From the NCBI GenBank assembly GCA_021794855.1, contig JAJYPZ010000030.1:1-8781 (forward strand): a stretch of DNA of 8,781 nt, read 5' to 3'. The number at the start of each line of letters is the position of its first letter. Position 1 is the stretch's first letter. This document shows positions 1 to 5,478 of this stretch, in pieces. The translations under genes were made by a program, and so were the position numbers. The notes beneath the pieces are model-generated. The model made no database searches. It saw nothing but the letters and a program-made list of their open reading frames with translations, and had not been told where the DNA came from. The DNA comes from Pseudomonadota bacterium. Its GTDB lineage: Bacteria > Pseudomonadota > Gammaproteobacteria > Burkholderiales > Sulfuriferulaceae.

Positions 1-1317
1 ATAATAGGTGTCGCAGCGCTTTTCTCGCTACTCTTGTCCGGCAATGCTCACGCCGTACCGGCTTTTGCCAGACAGACGGGCCAAAACTGCCTGGCGTGTC
101 ATGCCGGGGGCAATTTCCCCGAACTCACTCCTTACGGTCGTTTATTCAAACTAACAGGATATACCATTGGTAAACGCACGATACCACTGGCGGTAATGGG
201 CGTTTTCGGTTCCACCAACGTCAAGGGACCTACGCCGACCGGCCCGGGCCATACCGCTACGGATGGATCTCTTACCTTTGATACCGGCAGTTTGTTTGTG
301 GCCGGAAAAATCACCGACAAATCCGGGGTGTTTGCGCAATTTACCTACGGAAATTATGCCAACACCAATTATATTCTAGATTCTGGAGACCCTTCCACCG
401 GACATATCGGTTCGGATAACACCGATTTCCGGTATGCCGATCAATTGATCAACGGCGACCAGAATTTCATTTATGGCTTCGATATCAATAATAATCCCGG
501 CGTCGAAGATGTATGGAACAGTACGCCGGCCTGGGGCTACAATGTTGTACCTATCAGTACCGGTTTCGCCCCGGCCTCCCTGCCGATCATTGATGGGGGT
601 CTAGCGCAGCAAGCGGTAGGTGCAGGCGCTTATATGTACTGGGATAAAACAGTTTATGCGGAAATCAGCGGCTATCGTACCGGAGACGGCGTATATTCCT
701 TCATGACGCAAGGTAACGGGCAGCAGATCAACATCAAGGGCGAAAATCCTTACCTGCGTCTGGCATTGACCCATGACTGGGGCGCTCAGAATGCCATGGT
801 CGGATATTCATACTTCGACGTTAATGAATATGTACCCGGCATGCAAAATCTGACAAACCATTATCGCGATAACACGATCGATTTTCAGTATCAGTATCTG
901 CTCGATCCGCACACTTTCACCGTCGATGTAACCCGTACCAATGAAACGATCAATTACGGCGATGCAGGATCGGCGCCCGACAGCATCAATTCCCTGATGG
1001 CCAAGGCTACCTACACCTACGAAGCCAAATACGGCGCCGCGCTCGAATACTTCAATATCAGCAACAGTTCGAACAACATCGGCAATACGAATTCGAACTA
1101 CAATCCGAGCGCCATAGCCGGAGAATTCAGCTCCCAGACCGGCACCGAAGGCTGGACGCCGGAAGTGTTCTGGTTACCGGTACAGAATGTTCGGATCGGC
1201 GTGCAGTATACGATGTTCAATCGGGTCGATGGGGTCGCTACAGGTGGGGCGGACGCGATCAACGGTAAGGCCAGCGACAATAATCAGGTAGTGTTTTATA
1301 TCTGGGGCGCATATTAG
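1..1317 (+). CDS. Cyc2-like monoheme cytochrome c fused to outer-membrane beta-barrel (5' end cut off)
   Basis: The reading frame is open from base 1, so the true start lies upstream of the window. The visible N-terminus (IIGVAALFSLLLSGNAHA) is the end of a signal peptide, with likely cleavage after NAHA. Just after it comes the only heme-binding motif, CLACH (bases 88-102), followed by an FPELTPYGRLFKLTGYT stretch. The remaining roughly 390 residues alternate polar and aromatic positions with Asn/Gly/Asp-rich loops, contain no hydrophobic helix, and end in FYIWGAY. A C-terminal aromatic residue is typical of outer-membrane barrels. A short N-terminal monoheme segment joined to a porin of about 400 residues is the architecture of Cyc2, the outer-membrane Fe(II) oxidase of iron-oxidising bacteria. 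Related proteins are often annotated simply as 'cytochrome C'. I infer electron transfer across the outer membrane. Iron as substrate is not proven, and a non-iron paralogue is possible. It is the first visible gene of a likely operon with the c4-type cytochrome and HiPIP genes. Confidence 0.72.
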   Translation: MIGVAALFSLLLSGNAHAVPAFARQTGQNCLACHAGGNFPELTPYGRLFKLTGYTIGKRTIPLAVMGVFGSTNVKGPTPTGPGHTATDGSLTFDTGSLFVAGKITDKSGVFAQFTYGNYANTNYILDSGDPSTGHIGSDNTDFRYADQLINGDQNFIYGFDINNNPGVEDVWNSTPAWGYNVVPISTGFAPASLPIIDGGLAQQAVGAGAYMYWDKTVYAEISGYRTGDGVYSFMTQGNGQQINIKGENPYLRLALTHDWGAQNAMVGYSYFDVNEYVPGMQNLTNHYRDNTIDFQYQYLLDPHTFTVDVTRTNETINYGDAGSAPDSINSLMAKATYTYEAKYGAALEYFNISNSSNNIGNTNSNYNPSAIAGEFSSQTGTEGWTPEVFWLPVQNVRIGVQYTMFNRVDGVATGGADAINGKASDNNQVVFYIWGAY

Positions 1318-1344
1318 AAGCCTGCTGCCAGCATAATTGAATCC

Positions 1345-1378
1345 GGGATGCGTTTGTTGTGTTATCTGAGCGCATCCC
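1345..1378 (+). promoter_or_regulatory. Intergenic hairpin between the cytochrome-porin and cytochrome c4-like genes
   Basis: A perfect 8-bp inverted repeat, GGGATGCG (1345-1352) and CGCATCCC (1371-1378), encloses an 18-base loop. It begins 27 bases after the stop of the first gene and ends 17 bases before the Shine-Dalgarno of the next. No T-run follows, so it is unlikely to be a complete terminator. A role in transcript 3'-end protection, processing or partial attenuation is an inference. No transcript data are available here. Confidence 0.45.
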
Positions 1379-1394
1379 ATCATGAAAACGATGC

Positions 1395-1398
1395 GGAG
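1395..1398 (+). promoter_or_regulatory. Shine-Dalgarno that fixes the cytochrome c4-like start
   Basis: GGAG lies 7 bases before the ATG at 1406. The earlier in-frame ATGs at 1382 and 1391 have no comparable site, and the 1406 start gives a clean lipoprotein signal peptide. Confidence 0.7.
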
Positions 1399-1405
1399 AA
1401 GTAAA

Positions 1406-2038
1406 ATGAAAAAAATCGCTATAGGTTTAATATTGGCATCGACCATCGTAACCGCCGGTTGCAATACAACAGCCAGTTCACGCAATCTGGCAGATGCCAA
1501 AGTATCGGGGCAGGATCTGGCGCAGCAGGTTTGCTCGATATGTCATGGCCCTGACGGCAATTCGACCAACCCGACCTTTCCCAAGCTGGCAGGACAGCAA
1601 AGCGTCTATCTAGTCGGGCAGCTTAAAGAATTCAGAAGCCATGACCGCTCCGATCCGGCGGGATATCAATATATGTGGGGCATTGCCCGCCATCTGACCG
1701 ACAAACAGATTGCAGAACTGGCGGCTTATTTCAGCGCGCAGAAAAACATACCGGGTCCATCGCGCAATCCCGAACTGGAAGCCGAAGGAAAACAGATATT
1801 TACCCACGGCATTGCGGCCCAGAATACGCCGGCCTGCGCTACCTGCCACGGCCCGGATGGAGCGGGTAACGGAATATTCCCGCGCATTGCCGGTCAGCAT
1901 GCCAATTACATAGAAAAACAGCTAGGAATATTTAAAAATACCGGACAACGGCCTGACGGTGCAATGATGAAGGTGATTACCCACAACATCACTCCAGCCG
2001 AAGTCAAAGCTGTAGCGGCCTATCTTGCTACGCTTTGA
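1406..2038 (+). CDS. Diheme cytochrome c4-like lipoprotein
   Basis: This 210-residue protein has two homologous cytochrome c domains. Heme motifs are CSICH (residues 43-47) and CATCH (144-148), each followed by GPDG and a PxxAGQ segment. Likely axial methionines are Met90 (YMWGIA) and Met187 or Met188 (GAMMKVI). This tandem layout and size match the cytochrome c4 family of periplasmic two-electron carriers. The N-terminus MKKIAIGLILASTIVTAGC reads as a lipoprotein signal with Cys19 as the lipidated residue. Residue +2 is Asn rather than Asp, so outer-membrane sorting is expected by the usual rule. Thr at -3 of the lipobox is permitted but not the commonest choice. The gene lies 88 bases after the cytochrome-porin gene and 80 bases before the HiPIP gene, all on one strand. 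In Acidithiobacillus ferrooxidans the c4-type Cyc1 accompanies Cyc2, so a role as periplasmic acceptor for the upstream porin is a reasonable inference. Confidence 0.87.
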   Translation: MKKIAIGLILASTIVTAGCNTTASSRNLADAKVSGQDLAQQVCSICHGPDGNSTNPTFPKLAGQQSVYLVGQLKEFRSHDRSDPAGYQYMWGIARHLTDKQIAELAAYFSAQKNIPGPSRNPELEAEGKQIFTHGIAAQNTPACATCHGPDGAGNGIFPRIAGQHANYIEKQLGIFKNTGQRPDGAMMKVITHNITPAEVKAVAAYLATL

Positions 2039-2107
2039 CATCGGTGAATGAGTGGTTACGGGTTCGTAGCATTGAAGCGGAGTATGTTTTTTTATGTTCT
2101 ACTGAAC

Positions 2108-2112
2108 AGGAG
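2108..2112 (+). promoter_or_regulatory. Shine-Dalgarno that fixes the HiPIP start
   Basis: AGGAG lies 6 bases before the ATG at 2119. The frame extends upstream to a TTG at 2035, but that would put about 28 extra residues ahead of a normal Tat signal. A second ATG follows directly at 2122, so the exact first Met could be either. Confidence 0.75.
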
Positions 2113-2118
2113 TGTCAA

Positions 2119-2412
2119 ATGATGAATGCATTAAACAGAAAAAAAGTAACACGCCGCAACTTTCTTAAAACCGCTACGCTATTGGCGACGATCGCAGCCA
2201 TTCCTGTAAGCGTGGTGAACAAGGAAGCGTTTGCTGCAAAAATGGCGAAAGCAAGCATGCAATATCAGGATCAGCCCAAAGGAGCTCAAAAATGTTCGCA
2301 ATGCACGCAGTTTATCCCCGGTAAATCTGCCGCGGCGAAAGGCAGCTGCAATCTGATCGACGGAGCTATCAGCCCGAACGGCTGGTGCCTGGCTTATGCT
2401 CCCAAGGCTTGA
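2119..2412 (+). CDS. High-potential iron-sulfur protein (HiPIP), Tat-exported, Iro-like
   Basis: This is a 97-residue precursor. RRNFLK at residues 12-17 followed by a hydrophobic segment is a twin-arginine export signal, as expected for a protein that folds with its cluster before export. Cleavage is likely after AFA (37-39), leaving about 58 residues. Four cysteines (59, 62, 77, 90) in C-x2-C-x14-C-x12-C spacing, with the C-terminal PNGWCLAY context, match the [4Fe-4S] ligands of HiPIPs. The mature protein is at the small end of the family, similar in size to the Acidithiobacillus HiPIP called Iro. HiPIPs are soluble periplasmic one-electron carriers that pass electrons to oxidases, reductases or reaction centres. 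Its place after the cytochrome-porin and c4-like genes suggests it takes electrons from the c4-like cytochrome. It is probably the last gene of the operon, since a hairpin follows. The family call is firm; the partner proteins are inferred. Confidence 0.9.
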   Translation: MMNALNRKKVTRRNFLKTATLLATIAAIPVSVVNKEAFAAKMAKASMQYQDQPKGAQKCSQCTQFIPGKSAAAKGSCNLIDGAISPNGWCLAYAPKA

Positions 2413-2457
2413 TTGCAAGCTTCATTTACTGTTGCCGGTTTTCTGATTAATCCCATC

Positions 2458-2476
2458 GCGCTCCTTTAAGGAGCGC
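2458..2476 (+). terminator. Likely terminator after the HiPIP gene
   Basis: GCGCTCC (2458-2464) pairs perfectly with GGAGCGC (2470-2476) around a TTTAA loop, and the symmetry extends to 9 bp through CTT/AAG. The hairpin starts 46 bases past the HiPIP stop. The following ATTCCATTGTT is only moderately T-rich, so termination may be partial. Confidence 0.5.
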
Positions 2477-2628
2477 ATTCCATTGTTACGCGCAATATGC
2501 TATCGTGTCCTAAATGCGATAAAACAGGTTCGTGTTAACTTACAGTTGATACTGTCGCGCTCGCGCGCCGAAAACTGATCTATCTACCCCACTGTCGCAG
2601 TAAACCGAACGTAATTGAGCGCATGAAA

Positions 2629-2657
2629 TAGACAAAAAGATCGCCAATACCTATTAT
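2629..2657 (+). promoter_or_regulatory. Sigma-70-type promoter for the nitronate monooxygenase-like gene
   Basis: TAGACA (2629-2634) is one mismatch from the -35 consensus. TATTAT (2652-2657) is one mismatch from the -10 consensus. The spacer is exactly 17 bases. Transcription would begin near 2664, about 28 bases before the GTG start and with room for the Shine-Dalgarno. Confidence 0.55.
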
Positions 2658-2678
2658 TCAGGATCATAGTTTGCCGTC

Positions 2679-2685
2679 AGGAGAG
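2679..2685 (+). promoter_or_regulatory. Shine-Dalgarno that fixes a GTG start
   Basis: AGGAGAG lies 6 bases before the GTG at 2692. An in-frame TTG at 2671 overlaps the upstream side of this site and has no ribosome site of its own, so GTG is preferred. Confidence 0.72.
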
Positions 2686-2691
2686 CGTGAA

Positions 2692-3855
2692 GTGCTGGAA
2701 ACACAGTTACCCCATTTGCACATTAAAAATAAAAACCTGCTGCCTGTCGTTCAAGGGGGGATGGGCGTAGGAATCTCCGCGCACAGACTCGCAGGCAGCG
2801 TTGCAGGCTTGGGGGCGGTAGGTACTATTGCCAGCATCGATCTGCGCCATCACCACGCGGATCTGCTCGAACAGAGCCGCCATTGCCGCGACAAACAGAC
2901 TCTGGACCAGCTCAACCTGATCGCGCTGGACCGCGAAATCCGGGCGGCTTTACAGGCAGCGGCAGGCGAAGGAATGGTCGCCGTTAATGTAATGAAAGCG
3001 GTAGCAGAGCATCCCGGACTGGTTCGTCAGGCTTGCGCCAGCGGTGCGCAGGCCATAGTCATGGGCGCGGGTTTGCCGCTGGATCTGCCCGATCTGACCG
3101 AGGGCTATCCTGGAGTAGCCTTGATTCCGATTCTTTCCGATGCCCGCGGCATCCAGATTCTGCTGAAAAAATGGCTACGCAAAAACCGCTTGCCCGATGC
3201 GATCGTGATCGAACATCCGCGTTATGCCGGCGGTCACCTCGGCGCGCCGAAGCCAGAAGAAATCAACGATCCGCGTTTCGATTTTCCGGGAATCCTGGCC
3301 AGCGTCTTCCAGTTATTCAAGGAACTCGACATCGAGCGCGAACGCATCCCGTTAATTACCGCCGGCGGAATTAACACCCATGAAAAAATCCGCTCTCTGC
3401 TGGAACTCGGCGCCAGCGCCGTGCAATTGGGTACGCCCTTCGCCGTGACCGAGGAAGGCGACGCCCACCCCAATTTCAAAAAAGTGCTGGCCGAAGCCCG
3501 ACCGGAGGACATAGTCACCTTCATGAGCGTAGCCGGTTTGCCGGCGCGCGCGGTATTAACGCCCTGGCTGCGCAATTATCTCCGGCGCGAAAGCAGATTG
3601 CAGGAATGCACGAAAAGCCATCCGGACCGCTGCGCTTCGGGCTTGCACTGCCTGACGCAATGCGGCTTGCGCGACGGCAATGCCAAAGCGGGTCAATTCT
3701 GCATAGACTCTCAGCTGGCCGCTGCTTTGCGCGGCGACCTCGCTAAAGGATTGTTTTTCAGGGGTGCGGAAAGCCTGCCGTTCGGTGAAGCGATCCGTCC
3801 CGTGCGGGAACTGATGCACTATCTTCTCACCGGAATAAAACCCGCTATTAACTGA
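2692..3855 (+). CDS. Nitronate monooxygenase / 2-nitropropane dioxygenase-like FMN protein
   Basis: This 387-residue TIM-barrel flavoprotein belongs to the nitronate monooxygenase/FabK-like family (COG2070 type). N-terminal QGGMGVGIS (residues 21-29) is the family's FMN-binding opening. AGGHLG with His182 matches the catalytic histidine region. ITAGGINTHEKI and GASAVQLGTPF are the phosphate-binding strands near the barrel end. Family members oxidise alkyl nitronates such as propionate-3-nitronate, or act as enoyl reductases; the native substrate here is unknown. The C-terminal part carries five cysteines (306, 314, 320, 324, 337) within about 32 residues, with a CGLRDGN...GQFCID context. I recall similar Cys-rich tails in some bacterial members, so this may be a subgroup trait. 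The start is GTG, chosen by its Shine-Dalgarno. The gene has its own promoter and is convergent with hemN, with 51 bases between the two stops. No functional link to the upstream redox cluster is evident. Confidence 0.82.
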   Translation: MLETQLPHLHIKNKNLLPVVQGGMGVGISAHRLAGSVAGLGAVGTIASIDLRHHHADLLEQSRHCRDKQTLDQLNLIALDREIRAALQAAAGEGMVAVNVMKAVAEHPGLVRQACASGAQAIVMGAGLPLDLPDLTEGYPGVALIPILSDARGIQILLKKWLRKNRLPDAIVIEHPRYAGGHLGAPKPEEINDPRFDFPGILASVFQLFKELDIERERIPLITAGGINTHEKIRSLLELGASAVQLGTPFAVTEEGDAHPNFKKVLAEARPEDIVTFMSVAGLPARAVLTPWLRNYLRRESRLQECTKSHPDRCASGLHCLTQCGLRDGNAKAGQFCIDSQLAAALRGDLAKGLFFRGAESLPFGEAIRPVRELMHYLLTGIKPAIN

Positions 3856-3906
3856 TTCCAGATCGCTATCTGCGCCGCGCTATAACCGGTACCGATGGAC
3901 GTTCTG

Positions 3907-5277
3907 TCAGATGGTACGGGAGTATCGCGGAGCGGATTCTTCCGTTTGCTGCAGATAAGCGTCAAATGCCATGGCGATATTGCGCAGGAAAATACGTCCC
4001 TCATCCGTCACCCGGATGCGTTCGGCGCTCAACTGCACCAATCCGTCCAGTTCCATTTCCTGCAATTGTTCGAGACCGCTTTCGAAATACCGATCGAAAT
4101 CGATATCCCATTTTCGGCTGAAGGCGATCTTGTCGAGTTCCAGATCGCACATCAAGGAGACGATCGCATCGCGGCGCAATTTATCGTCGCGCGAGATGCG
4201 CACGCCGCGCTCGGTTGCCAGATTGCCGGCAGCGATGCAATTCTCATAATCGCTCAGTTTCTTGGCATTTTGCACATAAACATCTTCGGTCTGGCTGATG
4301 GCAGAAACTCCGAATGCATAAATATCGCAGTTTTTGTGAGTGGTATAGCCCTGAAAATTACGCCACAGGGTCTTGTTCTCCCGCGCCTTGACCAGTTCGT
4401 CGTCAGGCCGGGCAAAATGATCCATGCCCACATATACGTAACCGGCGGCACCGAGACGTTCCATGATCAGTTTCTGCAACGCAACGCGGGTATTGAAATC
4501 GGGCAAGGCGGCATCTTGTATCAATTTCTGGTGTTTTTTGATCCAGGGGACGTGAGCATAACCGAATACGGCCATACGATCGGGGCGCATATCGAGCACG
4601 CGGTCCAGCGTCGCCGTAAATGTTTGCACCGTCTGATGCGGCAACCCCACCATCAAATCCATATTGATGCTATCGAAACCCGCATCCCGCATCCAGCCAT
4701 AAACCTCGCGCACCATAGATTCCGGTTGCACGCGGTTCACCGCGATTTGCACAACGGCATCGAGATCCTGTATTCCCAGGCTGAGCCGGTTAAAACCCGC
4801 TTCCTTGAGCGCCATCACATGGTCGCGCGTTAATTCCCGCGGGTCGACTTCGCAACCGATTTCAGCGTCTGTCCCTATCGAAAACCGGCCAGACAGATGC
4901 TTGAATAATGCGCGAATATCGTCGGGACGCAAATAAGTAGGCGTACCACCACCCCAATGTATCTGCCTGACCATCCGTCCGGGCGCAACAAGGTTGGCGA
5001 CGCGGTCAATTTCTTGATATAAAACACCAAGATAAGCGCTTGCTTTGCTGTAATCCCTGGTTGCTATCATGTTGCAGCCGCAGTAGTAGCACAGGGAGTC
5101 GCAGAAGGGGATATGGACGTAGAGCGACAAATCCCTCCCGCCGTTTTGGGTTGCCGTCAGTTCCTCGTGCCATGCTTTATCAGCAAAATTTGTCGCAAAA
5201 TAAGGAGCTGTAGGGTAAGACGTATATCTGGGACCCGGCTTGCTGTATTTTTGCAATAATTCAGTATGAAATTCCAT
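3907..5277 (-). CDS. hemN: Oxygen-independent coproporphyrinogen III oxidase (radical SAM)
   Basis: This 456-residue protein is essentially the length of Escherichia coli HemN. It converts coproporphyrinogen III to protoporphyrinogen IX by two oxidative decarboxylations using S-adenosylmethionine, in the cytoplasm and without oxygen. Visible hallmarks are PGPRYTSYPTA (residues 14-24), the radical-SAM cluster motif C59-x3-C63-x2-C66 followed by Cys68, and WGGGTPT (108-114). Further family blocks are present: EVDPRELT, RLSLGIQD, NMDLMVGLPHQT and a C-terminal winged-helix-like region. The gene is monocistronic in this window. A good promoter overlaps a perfect palindrome upstream (5307-5348). 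The ATG at 5275-5277 fits the family N-terminus but has no clear Shine-Dalgarno. Low-oxygen heme synthesis suits a cytochrome-rich organism, and the redox cluster 1.5 kb away is consistent with that without proving co-regulation. Confidence 0.95.
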   Translation of the reverse strand: MEFHTELLQKYSKPGPRYTSYPTAPYFATNFADKAWHEELTATQNGGRDLSLYVHIPFCDSLCYYCGCNMIATRDYSKASAYLGVLYQEIDRVANLVAPGRMVRQIHWGGGTPTYLRPDDIRALFKHLSGRFSIGTDAEIGCEVDPRELTRDHVMALKEAGFNRLSLGIQDLDAVVQIAVNRVQPESMVREVYGWMRDAGFDSINMDLMVGLPHQTVQTFTATLDRVLDMRPDRMAVFGYAHVPWIKKHQKLIQDAALPDFNTRVALQKLIMERLGAAGYVYVGMDHFARPDDELVKARENKTLWRNFQGYTTHKNCDIYAFGVSAISQTEDVYVQNAKKLSDYENCIAAGNLATERGVRISRDDKLRRDAIVSLMCDLELDKIAFSRKWDIDFDRYFESGLEQLQEMELDGLVQLSAERIRVTDEGRIFLRNIAMAFDAYLQQTEESAPRYSRTI

Positions 5278-5306
5278 GATCGATATTCATGTAGAAATGT
5301 CTTTTT

Positions 5307-5335
5307 ATTATAGGCCTTTCCTCGAATAGTTTCAG
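5307..5335 (-). promoter_or_regulatory. Sigma-70-type promoter for hemN
   Basis: On the minus strand the -10 box is a perfect TATAAT (5312-5307). The -35 is CTGAAA (5335-5330, four of six matches), with a 17-base spacer. Transcription would begin near 5300, giving a leader of about 20-25 bases. The -35 lies wholly inside the palindrome at 5329-5348. Confidence 0.6.
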
Positions 5336-5348
5336 AAATTTCTGAAAC
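5329..5348. promoter_or_regulatory. Perfect 20-bp palindrome, candidate operator at the hemN promoter
   Basis: GTTTCAGAAA is followed immediately by its exact reverse complement TTTCTGAAAC, with no mismatch and no spacer. The symmetry stops sharply at both ends. No T-run adjoins it on either strand, so it is a poor terminator. It covers the hemN -35 region and lies about 90 bp upstream of the promoter of the divergent AsmA gene. It is not the FNR-type TTGAT-N4-ATCAA site expected for an anaerobic gene. I cannot assign it to a known regulator. Confidence 0.65.
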
Positions 5349-5436
5349 GCTGATTCAAAACCAGCACTCTGAATTGGAAAGGTAAGAAAAACGAGAAAAG
5401 CAGTGTACGATAAAGCACCGAACTCTGCTATCGAAA

Positions 5437-5464
5437 TTGAGACCATAAAATGACCCCTTATAAT
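5437..5464 (+). promoter_or_regulatory. Sigma-70-type promoter for the AsmA-family gene
   Basis: TTGAGA (5437-5442, five of six matches) and a perfect TATAAT (5459-5464) are 16 bases apart. Transcription would begin near 5471, only about 8 bases before the ATG at 5479. That would leave a nearly leaderless mRNA with no Shine-Dalgarno, unless another promoter lies upstream. Confidence 0.5.
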
Positions 5465-5478
5465 ATTCCGTCAATAAA

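Larger units (their letters stand above)
2477..2691. other. Non-coding spacer between the redox cluster and the flavoprotein gene
   Basis: No plausible gene is visible. The spacer holds the flavoprotein promoter (2629-2657), a small dyad ACAGT/ACTGT (2542-2555), a GC-alternating patch around 2555-2570, and the 8-base word ACTGTCGC at 2551-2558 and again at 2591-2598. Confidence 0.6.

Noticed and set aside
1382..1405. Longer cytochrome c4-like protein starting at ATG 1382
   Set aside because: The GGAG at 1395-1398 would lie inside the gene, and the extra residues add charge ahead of a normal MKKI lipoprotein signal.
2072..2098. Possible internal promoter before the HiPIP gene (TTGAAG and TATGTT)
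   Set aside because: The spacer is only 15 bases and the -10 matches four of six positions, so it is too weak to list as a feature.
2035..2118. Longer HiPIP starting at TTG 2035
   Set aside because: The extension precedes a complete Tat signal, overlaps the stop of the previous gene, and lacks a ribosome site, whereas AGGAG precedes the ATG at 2119.
3859..3872. Small hairpin CAGAT/ATCTG between the convergent flavoprotein and hemN genes
   Set aside because: A 5-bp AT-containing stem with no T-run on either strand is not a credible intrinsic terminator.
3895..4833. Long plus-strand open frame of 312 codons opposite hemN
   Set aside because: It lies entirely antisense to a confidently identified hemN. 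Its translation is rich in His/Gln/Ile with no recognisable domain, and no promoter or ribosome site was seen. It is a codon-bias shadow.
5329..5348. The 20-bp palindrome as a terminator or insertion-sequence end
   Set aside because: There is no adjacent T-run, no transcript end is expected in a divergent spacer, and no transposase or target duplication is present. An operator is the better reading.
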